Part shown: positions 14,993 to 27,880 of the stretch, piece by piece
Numbering within the stretch: the first letter of the stretch is position 1
Layout of the letters: each line of letters opens with the position of its first letter
Origin: Ptiloglossa arizonensis
Lineage: Eukaryota; Arthropoda; Insecta; Hymenoptera; Colletidae
Assembly (NCBI RefSeq): GCF_051014685.1
Contig: NW_027478961.1
Span: 1 to 64,000 of the forward strand
Direction of reading: 5' to 3'
Length of the DNA: 64,000 nt
Translations under genes and position numbers: made by a program
The notes under the pieces: generated by a model
Told to the model about the DNA's origin: nothing
Databases searched by the model: none
What the model saw: only the letters and a program-made list of their open reading frames with translations

Positions 14993-16340
14993 TGGCCTAG
15001 GGGAAAAATACACGTACCGTTGTAATCGGGCGAGTTTCTACTTTCAGACGCAATAGGAATTTTTCGGTTAGGTCAATCCGTTCGCGAGATATGGGAGTTT
15101 GAAGCCAAGAAATGGTTGAGAAGGCAAAAAATTTTTCGCAATTCTGCTGCTCCAAACTCTTAACCAGAATGGCCAAGGAAAAAAATACACATACCGTTGT
15201 AATCGGGCGAGTTTCTACTTTCAGATGCAATAGGAATTTTTGGGTTAGGTCCATCCGTTCGCGAGATATGGGAGTTTGAAGCCAAGAAATGGTTGACAAG
15301 ACAACAAATTTTTCGCACGTCTGCTGCTCCAATCGCTTAACCAGAATGGCCTAGGGAAAAAATACGCATACCGTTGTAATCGGGCGAGTTTCTACTTTCA
15401 AATGCAATAGGAATTTTTGGGTTAGGTCCATCCGTTCGCGAGATATGAGAGTTTGAAGCTAAGAAATGGTTGAGAAGGCAAAAAATTTTTCGCAATTCTG
15501 CTGCTCCAAACCCATAACCAGAATGGACAAGGAAAAAAATACACATACCCTTGTAATCGGGCGAGTTTCCACATTCAGTTACAATAGGAATTTTTGGGTT
15601 CGGTCAATCCGTTCGCGAGATATGGGACTTTGAAGCTAAGAAATGGTTGACAAGACAACAAATTTTTCGCAATTCTGCTGCTACAAATGCTTAACCAGAA
15701 TGGCCTAGGGAAAAAATACACATACCTTTGTAATCGGGCGAGTTTCTACTTTCAAATGCAATAGGAATTTTTGGGTTAGGTCCATCCGTTCGCGAGATAT
15801 GAGAGTTTGAAGCTAAGAAATGGTTGAGAAGGCAAAAAATTTTTCGCAATTCTGCTGCTCCAAACGCTTAACCAGAATGCCCTAGGGAAAAAATACACAT
15901 ACCGTTGTAATCGGGCGAGTTTCTACTTTCAGATGCAATAGGAATTTTTGGGTTAGGTCCATCCGTTCGCGAGATATGGGAGTTTGAAGCCAAGAAATGG
16001 TTGACAAGACAACAAATTTTTCGCACTTCTGCTGCTCCAATCGCTTAACCAGAATGGCCTAGGGAAAAAATACGCATACCGTTGTAATCGGGCGAGTTTC
16101 TACTTTCAAATGCAATAGGAATTTTTGGGTTAGGTCCATCCGTTCGCGAGGTATGAGAGTTTGAATCTAAGAAATGGTTGAGAAGGCAAAAAATTTTTCG
16201 CAATTCTGCTGCTCCAAACGCTTAACCAGAATGCCCTAGGGAAAAAATACACATACCGTTGTAATCGGGCGAGTTTCTACTTTCAGACGCAACAGGAATT
16301 TTTGGGTTAGGTCAATCCGTTCGCGAGATATGGGAGTTTG
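14993..16340 (+). repeat. Distant partial copy of block B
   Basis: This stretch shares an unusual combination of variants with blocks B/B' at 26.8-28.9 kb: a GGACAAGG monomer near 15,530, 'gagtttccacattcagtt' near 15,562, and a preceding 'gacaagacaac' plus 'cgcacgtctg' monomer near 15,300. Later it carries 'tttgcagcc' near 16,336, the same mark that closes B. Between the 'ttccacattc' and 'tttgcagcc' marks it is about 350 bp longer than B, two extra monomers. It is therefore related by duplication plus loss or gain of monomers. Confidence 0.65.
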
Positions 16341-16750
16341 CAGCCAAGAAATGGTTGAGAAGGCAAAAAATTTTTCGCAATTCTGCTGCTCCAAACTCTT
16401 AACCAGAATGGCCAAGGAAAAAAATACACATACCCTTGTAATCGGGCGAGTTTCTACATTCAGTTACAATAGGAATTTTTGGGTTCGGTCAATCCGTTCG
16501 CGAGATATGGGACTTTGAAGCTAAGAAATGGTTGACAAGACAACAAATTTTTCGCACTTCTGCTGCTCCAATCGCTTAACCAGAATGCCCTAGGGGAAAA
16601 ATACACGTACCGTTGTAATCGGGCGAGTTTCTACTTTCAGACGCAATAGGAATTTTTCGGTTAGGTCAATCCGTTCGCGAGATATGGGAGTTTGAAGCCA
16701 AGAAATGGTTGAGAAGGCAAAAAATTTTTCGCAATTCTGCTGCTCCAAAC

Positions 16751-17800
16751 TCATAACCAGAATGGCCAAGGAAAAAAATACACATACCCTTGTAATCGGG
16801 CGAGTTTCTACATTCAGTTACAATAGGAATTTTTGGGTTCGGTCAATCCGTTCGCGAGATATGGGACTTTGAAGCTAAGAAATGGTTGACAAGACAACAA
16901 ATTTTTCGCAATTCTGCTGCTACAAATGCTTAACCAGAATGGCCTAGGGAAAAAATACACATACCTTTGTAATCGGGCGAGTTTCTACTTTCAAATGCAA
17001 TAGGAATTTTTGGGTTAGGTCAATCCGTTCGCGAGATATGAGAGTTTGAAGCTAAGAAATGGTTGAGAAGACAACAAATTTTTCGCAAATCTGCTGCTCC
17101 AAACGCTTAACCAGAATGGCCTAGGGAAAAAATACGCATACCGTTGTAATCGGGCGAGTTTCTACTTTCAAATGCAATAGGAATTTTTGGGTTAGGTCCA
17201 TCCGTTCGCGAGATATGAGAGTTTGAAGCTAAGAAATGGTTGAGAAGGCAAAATATTTTTCGCAATTCTGCTGCTCCAAACTCATAACCAGAATGGCCAA
17301 GGAAAAAAATACACATACCCTTGTAATCGGGCGAGTTTCTACATTCAGTTACAATAGGAATTTTTGGGTTCGGTCAATCCGTTCGCGAGATATGGGACTT
17401 TGAAGCTAAGAAATGGTTGACAAGACAACAAATTTTTCGCAATTCTGCTGCTACAAATGCTTAACCAGAATGGCCTAGGGAAAAAATACACATACCTTTG
17501 TAATCGGGCGAGTTTCTACTTTCAAATGCAATAGGAATTTTTGGGTTAGGTCAATCCGTTCGCGAGATATGAGAGTTTGAAGCTAAGAAATGGTTGAGAA
17601 GACAACAAATTTTTCGCAAATCTGCTGCTCCAAACGCTTAACCAGAATGGCCTAGGGAAAAAATACGCATACCGTTGTAATCGGGCGAGTTTCTACTTTC
17701 AAATGCAATAGGAATTTTTGGGTTAGGTCCATCCGTTCGCGAGATATGAGAGTTTGAAGCTAAGAAATGGTTGAGAAGGCAAAAAATTTTTCGCAATTCT
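16751..17800 (+). repeat. 3-monomer (531-bp) tandem duplication
   Basis: The mark 'tcataaccagaatggccaag' occurs at 16,751 and again at 17,282, exactly 531 bp apart. The three monomers following each occurrence have the same variant order: 'cattcagttacaatagg', then 'gctacaaatgc' with 'acctttg', then 'gcaaatctgc' with 'acgcatacc'. The second copy ends near 17,800, where 'aaacgcttaacc' replaces 'aaactcataacc'. One unequal crossover accounts for this. Confidence 0.75.
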
Positions 17801-18534
17801 GCTGCTCCAAACGCTTAACCAGAATGCCCTAGGGAAAAAATACACATACCGTTGTAATCGGGCGAGTTTCTACTTTCAGACGCAACAGGAATTTTTGGGT
17901 TAGGTCAATCCGTTCGCGAGATATGGGAGTTTGAAGCCAAGAAATGGTTGACAAGACAACAAATTTTTCGCACTTCTGCTGCTCCAATCGCTTAACCAGA
18001 ATGGCCTAGGGAAAAAATACGCATACCTTTGTAATCGGGCGAGTTTCTACTTTCAAATGCAATAGGAATTTTTGGGTTAGGTCAATCCGTTCGCGAGATA
18101 TGAGAGTTTGAAGCTAAGAAATGGTTGAGAAGACAACAAATTTTTCGCAAATCTGCTGCTCCAAACGCTTAACCAGAATGGCCTAGGGAAAAAATACGCA
18201 TACCGTTGTAATCGGGCGAGTTTCTAATTTCAGACGCAACAGGAATTTTTGGGTTAGGTCAATCCGTTCGCGAGATATGGGAGTTTGAATCCAAGAAATG
18301 GTTGAGAAGGCAAAAAATTTTTCGCAATTCTGCTGCTCCAAACTCTTAACCAGAATGGCCAAGGAAAAAAATACACATACCCTTGTAATCGGGCGAGTTT
18401 CTACATTCAGTTACAATAGGAATTTTTGGGTTCGGTCAATCCGTTCGCGAGATATGGGACTTTGAAGCTAAGAAATGGTTGACAAGACAACAAATTTTTC
18501 GCACTTCTGCTGCTCCAATCGCTTAACCAGAATG

Positions 18535-21020
18535 CCCTAGGGGAAAAACACATACCGTTGTAATCGGGCGAGTTTCTACTTTCAGACGCAATAGGAATTT
18601 TTCGGTTAGGTCAATCCGTTCGCGAGATATGGGAGTTTGAAGCCAAGAAATGGTTGAGAAGGCAAAAAATTTTTCGCAATTCTGCTGCTCCAAACTCATA
18701 ACCAGAATGGCCAAGGAAAAAAATACACATACCCTTGTAATCGGGCGAGCTTCTACATTCAGTTACAATAGGAATTTTTGGGTTCGGTCAATCCGTTCGC
18801 GAGATATGGGACTTTGAAGCTAAGAAATGGTTGACAAGACAACAAATTTTTCGCACTTCTGCTGCAATCGCTTAACCAGAATGGGCTAGGGAAAAATACA
18901 CATACCGTTGTAATCCGGCGAGTTTCTATATTCAGTTAAAATAGGAATTTTTGTGTTCAGTCAATCCGTTCGCGACATATGGGACCTTGAAGCTAAGAAA
19001 TGGTTGACAAGACAACAAATTTTTCGCAATTCTGCTGCTCCAATCGCTTAACCAGAATGGCCTAGGGGAAAATACACGTACCGTTGTAATCGGGCGAGTT
19101 TCTACTTTCAGACGCAATAGGAATTTTTGGGTTAGGTCAATCCGTTCGCAAGGTATGGGAGTTTGAAGCCAAGAAATGGTTGAGAAGGCAAAAAATTTTT
19201 CGCAATTCTGCTGCTACAAATGCTTAACCAGAATGGCCTAGTGAAAAAATACACATACCGTTGTAATCGGGCGAGTTTCTACTTTCAAATGCAATAGGAA
19301 TTTTTGGGTTAGGTCAATCCGTTCGCGAGATATGGGAGTTTGAAGCCAAGAAATGGTTGAGAAGGCAAAAAATTTTTCGCAATTCTGCTGCTCCAAACGC
19401 TTAACCAGAATGCCCTAGGGAAAAAATACACATACCGTTGTAATCGGGCGAGTTTCTAATTTCAGACGCAACAGGAATTTTTGGGTTAGGTCAATCCGTT
19501 CGCGAGATATGGGAGTTTGAATCCAAGAAATGGTTGAGAAGGCAAAAAATTTTTCGCAATTCTGCTGCTCCAAACTCTTAACCAGAATGGCCAAGGAAAA
19601 AAATACACATACCCTTGTAATCGGGCGAGTTTCTACATTCAGTTACAATAGGAATTTTTGGGTTCGGTCAATCCGTTCGCGAGATATGGGACTTTGAAGC
19701 TAAGAAATGGTTGACAAGACAACAAATTTTTCGCAATTCTGCTGCTACAAATGCTTAACCAGAATGGCCTAGGGAAAAAATACACATACTGTTGTAATCG
19801 GGCGAGTTTCTACTTTCAAATGCAATAGGAATTTTTGGGTTAGGTCAATCCGTTCGCGAGATATGGGAGTTTGAAGCCAAGAAATGGTTGAGAAGGCAAA
19901 AAATTTTTCGCAATTCTGCTGCTTCAAATGCTTAACCAGAATTGCCTAGGGAAAAAATACACATACCTTTGTAATCGGGCGAGTTTCTACTTTCAAATGC
20001 AATAGGAATTTTTGGGTTCGGTCAATCCGTTCGCGAGATATGGGACTTTGAAGCTAAGAAATGGTTGACAAGACAACAAATTTTTCGCACTTCTGCTGCT
20101 CCAATCGCTTAACCAGAATGCCCTAGGGGAAAAATACACGTACCGTTGTAATCGGGCGAGTTTCTACTTTCAGACGCAATAGGAATTTTTCGGTTAGGTC
20201 AATCCGTTCGCGAGATATGGGAGTTTGAAGCCAAGAAATGGTTGAGAAGGCAAAAAATTTTTCGCAATTCTGCTGCTCCAAACTCATAACCAGAATGGCC
20301 AAGGAAAAAAATACACATACCCTTGTAATCGGGCGAGTTTCTACATTCAGTTACAATAGGAATTTTTGGGTTCGGTCAATCCGTTCGCGAGATATGGGAC
20401 TTTGAAGCTAAGAAATGGTTGACAAGACAACAAATTTTTCGCACTTCTGCTGCAATCGCTTAACCAGAATGGGCTAGGGAAAAATACACATACCGTTGTA
20501 ATCCGGCGAGTTTCTACATTCAGTTAAAATAGGAATTTTTGTGTTCAGTCAATCCGTTCGCGACATATGGGACTTTGAAGCTAAGAAATGGTTGACAAGA
20601 CAACAAATTTTTCGCAATTCTGCTGCTCCAATCGCTTAACCAGAATGGCCTAGGGGAAAAATACACGTACCGTTGTAATCGGGCGAGTTTCTACTTTCAG
20701 ACGCAATAGGAATTTTTGGGTTAGGTCAATCCGTTCGCAAGGTATGGGAGTTTGAAGCCAAGAAATGGTTGAGAAGGCAAAAAATTTTTCGCAATTCTGC
20801 TGCTACAAATGCTTAACCAGAGTGGCCTAGGGAAAAAATACACATACCGTTGTAATCGGGCGAGTTTCTACTTTCAAATGCAATAGGAACTTTGGGTTAG
20901 GTCAATCCGTTCGCGAGATATGGGTGTTTGAAGCCAAGAAATGGTTGAGAAGGCAAAAAATTTTTCGCAATTCTGCTGCTCCAAACGCTTAACCAGAATG
21001 CCCTAGGGAAAAAATACACA
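18535..21020 (+). repeat. 9-monomer unit (1,586 bp) followed by a partial second copy
   Basis: 'ccctagggg' followed by the same run of variants starts at 18,535 and again at 20,121. The spacing of 1,586 bp equals nine monomers minus seven bases, and I can account for each: four in the 173-bp monomer, two at 'gggaaaaaca' near 18,541 and one near 19,069. The second copy follows the first for about five monomers, then switches to a different variant at about 21,020. Confidence 0.7.
20384..20556 (+). repeat. 173-bp short monomer variant (example)
   Basis: This monomer measures 173 bp between successive TTCGCGA cores. It lacks three bases in the CTGCTGCTCC region, which reads 'ctgctgcaatcg', and one G before the A-tract, reading 'gggctagggaaaaatac'. 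It carries 'gtaatccggcgag' and is regularly followed by a monomer with 'cagttaaaatagg' and 'gtgttcagtc'. The same short form appears near 18,859, 22,565 and 23,449, and, with extra noise, near 114, 995, 2,747, 3,640, 4,711, 5,593, 7,003, 8,411, 9,298, 11,427 and 12,493. I do not see it to the right of 24 kb, so it marks the left third of the window. Confidence 0.85.
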
Positions 21021-21708
21021 TACCTTTGTAATCGGGCGAGTTTCTACTTTCAAATGCAATAGGAATTTTTGGGTTAGGTCAATCCGTTCGCGAGATATGA
21101 GAGTTTGAAGCTAAGAAATGGTTGAGAAGACAACAAATTTTTCGCAAATCTGCTGCTCCAAACGCTTAACCAGAATGGCCTAGGGAAAAAATACGCATAC
21201 CGTTGTAATCGGGCGAGTTTCTACTTTCAAATGCAATAGGAATTTTTGGGTTAGGTCCATCCGTTCGCGAGATATGAGAGTTTGAAGCTAAGAAATGGTT
21301 GAGAAGGCAAAAAATTTTTCGTAATTCTGCTGCTCCAAACGCTTAACCAGAATGCCCTAGGGAAAAAATACACATACCTTTGTAATCGGGCGAGTTTCTA
21401 CTTTCAAATGCAATAGGAATTTTTGGGTTAGGTCAATCCGTTCGCGAGATATGAGAGTTTGAAGCTAAGAAATGGTTGAGAAGACAACAAATTTTTCGCA
21501 AATCTGCTGCTCCAAACGCTTAACCAGAATGGCCTAGGGAAAAAATACGCATACCGTTGTAATCGGGCGAGTTTCTACTTTCAAATGCAATAGGAATTTT
21601 TGGGTTAGGTCCATCCGTTCGCGAGATATGAGAGTTTGAAGCTAAGAAATGGTTGAGAAGGCAAAAAATTTTTCGCAATTCTGCTGCTCCAAACGCTTAA
21701 CCAGAATG
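21001..21708 (+). repeat. 2-monomer (354-bp) tandem duplication
   Basis: The pair made of an 'acctttg'/'gagaagacaac'/'gcaaatctgc' monomer plus an 'acgcatacc'/'ggtccatcc' monomer begins at 21,001 and again at 21,355, exactly 354 bp apart. The copies differ by about one base ('tttttcgtaattc' near 21,317 against the usual 'tttttcgcaattc'). Confidence 0.75.
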
Positions 21709-24700
21709 CCCTAGGGAAAAAATACACATACCGTTGTAATCGGGCGAGTTTCTACTTTCAGACGCAACAGGAATTTTTGGGTTAGGTCAATCCGTTCGCG
21801 AGATATGGGAGTTTGAAGCCAAGAAATGGTTGACAAGACAACAAATTTTTCGCACTTCTGCTGGTCCAATCGCTTAACCAGAATGGCCTAGGGAAAAAAT
21901 ACGCATACCTTTGTAATCGGGCGAGTTTCTACTTTCAAATGCAATAGGAATTTTTGGGTTAGGTCAATCCGTTCGCGAGATATGAGAGTTTGAAGCTAAG
22001 AAATGGTTGAGAAGACAACAAATTTTTCGCAAATCTGCTGCTCCAAACGCTTAACCAGAATGGCCTAGGGAAAAAATACGCATACCGTTGTAATCGGGCG
22101 AGCTTCTACTTTCAAATGCAATAGGAATTTTTGGGTTAGGTCCATCCGTTCGCGAGATATGAGAGTTTGAAGCTAAGAAATGGTTGAGAAGGCAAAAAAT
22201 TTTTCGCAATTCTGCTGCTCCAAACGCTTAACCAGAATGCCCTAGGGAAAAAATACACATACCGTTGTAATCGGGCGAGTTTCTAATTTCAGACGCAACA
22301 GGAATTTTTGGGTTAGGTCAATCCGTTCGCGAGATATGGGAGTTTGAATCCAAGAAATGGTTGAGAAGGCAAAAAATTTTTCGCAATTCTGCTGCTCCAA
22401 ACTCTTAACCAGAATGGCCAAGGAAAAAAATACACATACCCTTGTAATCGGGCGAGTTTCTACATTCAGTTACAATAGGAATTTTTGGGTTCGGTCAATC
22501 CGTTCGCGAGATATGGGACTTTGAAGCTAAGAAATGGTTGACAAGACAACAAATTTTTCGCACTTCTGCTGCAATCGCTTAACCAGAATGGGCTAGGGAA
22601 AAATACACATACCGTTGTAATCCGGCGAGTTTCTACATTCAGTTAAAATAGGAATTTTTGTGTTCAGTCAATCCGTTCGCGACATATGGGACTTTGAAGC
22701 TAAGAAATGGTTGAGGAGACAACAAATTTTTCGCAATTCTGCTGCTCCAATCGCTTAACCAGAATGGCCTAGGGGAAAAATACACGTACCGTTGTAATCG
22801 GGCGAGTTTCTACTTTCAGACGCAATAGGAATTTTTGGGTTAGGTCAATCCGTTCGCAAGGTATGGGAGTTTGAAGCCAAGAAATGGTTGAGAAGGCAAA
22901 AAATTTTTCGCAATTCTGCTGCTACAAATGCTTAACCAGAATGGCCTAGGGAAAAAATACACATACCGTTGTAATCGGGCGAGTTTCTACTTTCAAATGC
23001 AATAGGAATTTTTGGGTTAGGTCAATCCGTTCGCGAGATATGGGAGTTTGAAGCCAAGAAATGGTTGAGAAGGCAAAAAATTTTTCGCAATTCTGCTGCT
23101 CCAAACGCTTAACCAGAATGCCCTAGGGAAAAAATACGCATACCGTTGTAATCGGGCGAGTTTCTAATTTCAGACGCAACAGGAATTTTTGGGTTAGGTC
23201 AATCCGTTCGCGAGATATGGGAGTTTGAATCCAAGAAATGGTTGAGAAGGCAAAAAATTTTTCGCAATTCTACTGCTCCAAACTCTTAACCAGAATGGCC
23301 AAGGAAAAAAATACACATACCCTTGTAATCGGGCGAGTTTCTACATTCAGTTACAATAGGAATTTTTGGGTTCGGTCAATCCGTTCGCGAGATATGGGAC
23401 TTTGAAGCTAAGAAATGGTTGACAAGACAACAAATTTTTCGCACTTCTGCTGCAATCGCTTAACCAGAATGGGCTAGGGAAAAATACACATACCGTTGTA
23501 ATCCGGCGAGTTTCTACATTCAGTTAAAATAGGAATTTTTGTGTTCAGTCAATTCGTTCGCGACATATGGGACTTTGAAGCTAAGAAATGGTTGACAAGA
23601 CAACAAATTTTTCGCAATTCTGCTGCTACAAATGCTTAACCAGAATGGCCTAGGGAAAAAATACACATACCGTTGTAATCGGGCGAGTTTCTACTTTCAA
23701 ATGCAATAGGAATTTTTGGGTTAGGTCAATCCGTTCGCGAGATATGGGAGTTTGAAGCCAAGAAATGGTTGAGAAGGCAAAAAATTTTTCGCAATTCTGC
23801 TGCTTCAAATGCTTAACCAGAATTGCCTAGGGAAAAAATACACATACCTTTGTAATCGGGCGAGTTTCTACTTTCAAATGCAATAGGAATTTTTGGGTTA
23901 GGTCAATCCGTTCGCGAGATATGAGAGTTTGAAGCTAAGAAATGGTTGAGAAGACAACAAATTTTTCGCAAATCTGCTGCTCCAAACGCTTAACCAGAAT
24001 GGCCTAGGGAAAAAATACGCATACCGTTGTAATCGGGCGAGTTTCTACTTTCAAATGCAATAGGAATTTTTGGGTTAGGTCCATCCGTTCGCGAGATATG
24101 AGAGTTTGAAGCTAAGAAATGGTTGAGAAGGCAAAAAATTTTTCGCAATTCTGCTGCTCCAAACGCTTAACCAGAATGCCCTAGGGAAAAAATACACATA
24201 CCGTTGTAATCGGGCAAGTTTCTACTTTCAGATGCAATAGGAATTTTTGGGTTAGGACAATCCGTTCGCGAGATATGGGAGTTTGAAGCCAAGAAATGGT
24301 TGACAAGACAACAAATTTGTCGCACTTCTGCTGCTCCAATCGCTTAAACAGAATGGCCTAGGGAAAAAATACGCATACCGTTGTAATCGGGCGAATTTCT
24401 ACTTTCAAATGCAATAGGAATTTTTGGGTTAGGTCCATCCGTTCGCGAGATATGAGAGTTTGAATCTAAGAAATGGTTGAGAAGGCAAAAAATTTTTCGC
24501 AATTCTGCTGCTCCAAACGCTTAACCAGAATGCCCTAGGGAAAAAATACACATACCGTTGTAATCGGGCGAGTTTCTACTTTCAGACGCAACAGGAATTT
24601 TTGGGTTAGGTCAATCCGTTCGCGAGATATGGGAGTTTGAATCCAAGAAATGGTAGAGAAGGCAAAAAATTTTTCGCAATTCTGCTGCTCCAAACTCTTA

Positions 24701-25363
24701 ACCAGAATGGCCAAGGAAAAAAATACACATACCCTTGTAATCGGGCGAGTTTCTACATTCAGTTACAATAGGAATTTTTGGGTTCGGTCAATCCGTTCGC
24801 GAGATATGGGACTTTTAAGCTAAGAAATGGTTGACAAGACAACAAATTTTTCGCACTTCTGCTGCTCCAATCGCTTAACCAGAATGGCCTAGGGGAAAAA
24901 TACACGCACCGTTGTAATCGGGCGAGTTTCTACTTTCAGACGCAATAGGAATTTTTCGGTTAGGTCAATCCGTTCGCGAGATATGGGAGTTTGAAGCCAA
25001 GAAATGGTTGACAAGACAACAAATTTTTCGCACGTCTGCTGCTCCAATCGCTTAACCAGAATGGCCTAGGGAAAAAATACGCATACCGTTGTAATTGGGC
25101 GAGTTTCTACTTTCAAATGCAATAGGAATTTTTGGGTTAGGTCCATCCGTTCGCGAGATATGAGAGTTTGAAGCTAAGAAATGGTTGAGAAGGCAAAAAA
25201 TTTTTCGCAATTCTGCTGCTCCAAACGCTTAACCAGAATGCCCTAGGGAAAAAATACACATACCGTTGTAATCGGGCGAGTTTCTAATTTCAGACGCAAC
25301 AGGAATTTTTGGGTTAGGTCAATCCGTTCGCGAGATATGGGAGTTTGAATCCAAGAAATGGTA

Positions 25364-26802
25364 GAGAAGGCAAAAAATTTTTCGCAATTCTGCTGCTCCA
25401 AACGCTTAACCAGAATGGCCTAGGGAAAAAATACACATACCGTTGTAATCGGGCGAGTTTCTACTTTCAGATACAATAGGAATTTTTGGGTTCGGTCAAT
25501 CCGTTAGCGAGATATGGGACTTTGAAGCTAAGAAATGGTTGACAAGACAACAAATTTTTCGCACTTCTGCTGCTCCAATCGCTTAACCAGAATGGCCTAG
25601 GGAAAAAATACACATACCGTTGTAATCGGGCGAGTTTCTACTTTCAGATACAATAGGAATTTTTGGGTTCGGTCAATCCGTTCGCGAGATATGGGACTTT
25701 GAAGCTAAGAAATGGTTGACAAGACAACAAATTTTTCGCACTTCTGCTACTCCAATCGCTTAACCAGAATGCCCTAGGGAAAAAATACGCATACCGTTGT
25801 AATCGGGCGAGTTTCTACTTTCAAATGCAATAGGAATTTTTGGGTTAGGTCCATCCGTTCGCGAGATATGAGAGTTTGAATCTAAGAAATGGTTGAGGAG
25901 GCAAAAAAATTTTCGCAATTCTGCTGCTCCAAACGCTTAACCAGAATGCCCTAGGGAAAAAATACACATACCGTTGTAATCGGGCGAGCTTCTACTTTCA
26001 GACGCAACAGGAATTTTTGGGTTAGGTCTATCCGTTCGCGAGATATGGGAGTTTGCAGCCAAGAAATGGTTGAGAAGGCAAAAAATTTTTCGCATTTCTG
26101 CTGCTCCAAACGCTTAACCAGAATGGCCTAGGGAAAAAATACACATACCGTTGTAATCGGGCGAGTTTCTACTTTCAGATACAATAGGAATTTTTGGATT
26201 CGGTCAATCCGTTCGCGAGATATGGGAGTTTGAATCTAAGAAATGGTTGACAAGACAACAAACTTTTCGCACTTCTGCTGCTCCAATCGCTTAACCAGAA
26301 TGGCCTAGGGGAAAAATATACTTACCGTTGTAATCGGGCGAGTTTCTAATTTCAGACGCAATAGGAATTTTTCGGTTAAGTCAATCCGTTCGCGAGATAT
26401 GGGAGTTTGAAGCTAAGAAATGGTTTAGAACACAACAAATTTTTCGCAATTCTGCTGCACCAAACGCTTAACCAGAATGGGCTGGGGAAAAAATACACGT
26501 ACCGTTGTAATCGGGCGAGTTTCTACTTTCAAACGCAATAGGAATTTTTCGGTTAGGTCAATCCGTTCGCGAGATATGGGAGTTTGAAGCCAAGAAATGG
26601 TTGAGAAGGCAAAAAATTTTTCGCAATTCTACTGCTCCAAACTCTTAACCAGAATGGCCTAGGGAAAAAATACACATACCGTTGTAAACGGGCGAGTTTC
26701 TACTTTCAAATGCAATAGGAATTTTTGGGTTAGGTCCATCCGTTCGCGAGATATGAGAGTTTGAAGCTAAGAAATGGTTGAGAAGGCAAAAAATTTTTCG
26801 CA
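25364..26802 (+). repeat. Block A of a long-spaced duplication (copy A' at 28,904)
   Basis: This 1.44-kb run of about eight monomers reappears 3,540 bp (20 monomers) downstream. Shared rare marks are 'ccgttagcgag' (25,501 and 29,041), 'cttctgctactcc' (25,741 and 29,281), 'caaacttttcgc', 'aatatacttacc', and the 'tagaacacaac' monomer with GGCTGGGG (near 26,431 and 29,971). Similarity begins just after a T/A difference at 25,363 and ends at 26,802, where 'cac' replaces 'caa'. The first copy has no obvious indels. Confidence 0.85.
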
Positions 26803-26818
26803 CTTCTGCTGCTCCAAT

Positions 26819-27880
26819 CGCTTAACCAGAATGGCCTAGGGGAAAAATACACGTACCGTTGTAATCGGGCGAGTTTCTACTTTCAGACGCAATAGGAATT
26901 TTTCGGTTAGGTCAATCCGTTCGCGAGATATGGGAGTTTGAAGCCAAGAAATGATTGAAAAGGCAAAAAATTTTTCGCAATTCTGCTGCTCCAAACTCTT
27001 AACCAGAATGGCCAAGGAAAAAAATACACATACCCTTGTAATCGGGCGAGTTTCTACTTTCAGATGCAATAGGAATTTTTGGGTTAGGTCCATCCGTTCG
27101 CGAGATATGGGAGTTTGAAGCCAAGAAATGGTTGACAAGACAACAAATTTTTCGCACGTCTGCTGCTCCAATCGCTTAACCAGAATGGCCTAGGGAAAAA
27201 ATACGCATACCGTTGTAATCGGGCGAGTTTCTACTTTCAAATGCAATAGGAATTTTTGGGTTAGGTCCATCCGTTCGCGAGATATGAGAGTTTGAAGCTA
27301 AGAAATGGTTGAGAAGGCAAAAAATTTTTCGCAATTCTGCTGCTCCAAACTCATAACCAGAATGGACAAGGAAAAAAATACACATACCCTTGTAATCGGG
27401 CGAGTTTCCACATTCAGTTACAATAGGAATTTTTGGGTTCGTTCAATCCGTTCGCGAGATATGGGACTTTGAAGCTAAGAAATGGTTGACAAGACAACAA
27501 ATTTTTCGCAATTCTGCTGCTACAAATGCTTAACCAGAATGGCCTAGGGAAAAAATACACATACCTTTGTAATCGGGCGAGTTTCTACTTTCAAATGCAA
27601 TAGGAATTTTTGGGTTAGGTCCATCCGTTCGCGAGATATGAGAGTTTGAAGCTAAGAAATGGTTGAGAAGGCAAAAAATTTTTCGCAATTCTGCTGCTCC
27701 AAACGCTTAACCAGAATGCCCTAGGGAAAAAATACACATACCGTTGTAATCGGGCGAGTTTCTACTTTCAGACGCAACAGGAATTTTTGAGTTAGGTCAA
27801 TCCGTTCGCGAGATATGGGAGTTTGCAGCCAAGAAATGGTTGAGAAGGCAAAAAATTTTTCGCAATTCTGCTGCTCCAAA
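26819..27880 (+). repeat. Block B, 6-monomer (1,062-bp) unit, first copy
   Basis: This six-monomer unit is repeated immediately at 27,881. The copies are almost identical; the clear difference I see is 'atgattgaaaagg' near 26,951 against 'atggttgaaaagg' in the second copy. The unit contains a CCAAGG monomer, the 'cgcacgtctg' monomer, the GGACAAGG monomer, 'ttccacattcagtt' with 'gttcgttcaatcc', and closes with 'tttgcagcc'. Because CCTAGG is changed in a neighbouring monomer, a minus-strand open frame of 111 codons appears at the same place in each copy. Confidence 0.85.

Larger units (their letters stand above)
13901..25363 (+). repeat. Clean mixed-subfamily satellite segment
   Basis: About 65 monomers have almost no private indels. 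Recurrent short strings of variants appear, such as the CCAAGG monomer followed by 'cattcagttacaatagg', then 'gggactttgaagct', then the 'gacaagacaac' block. They recur at variable spacings of 5, 6, 9 and 12 monomers, so no single higher-order period holds. Local tandem duplications of 2, 3 and 9 monomers are listed separately. No open frame above about 63 codons lies between roughly 19.1 and 26.8 kb, because most monomers here keep the CCTAGG motif that supplies a minus-strand TAG. Confidence 0.85.
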
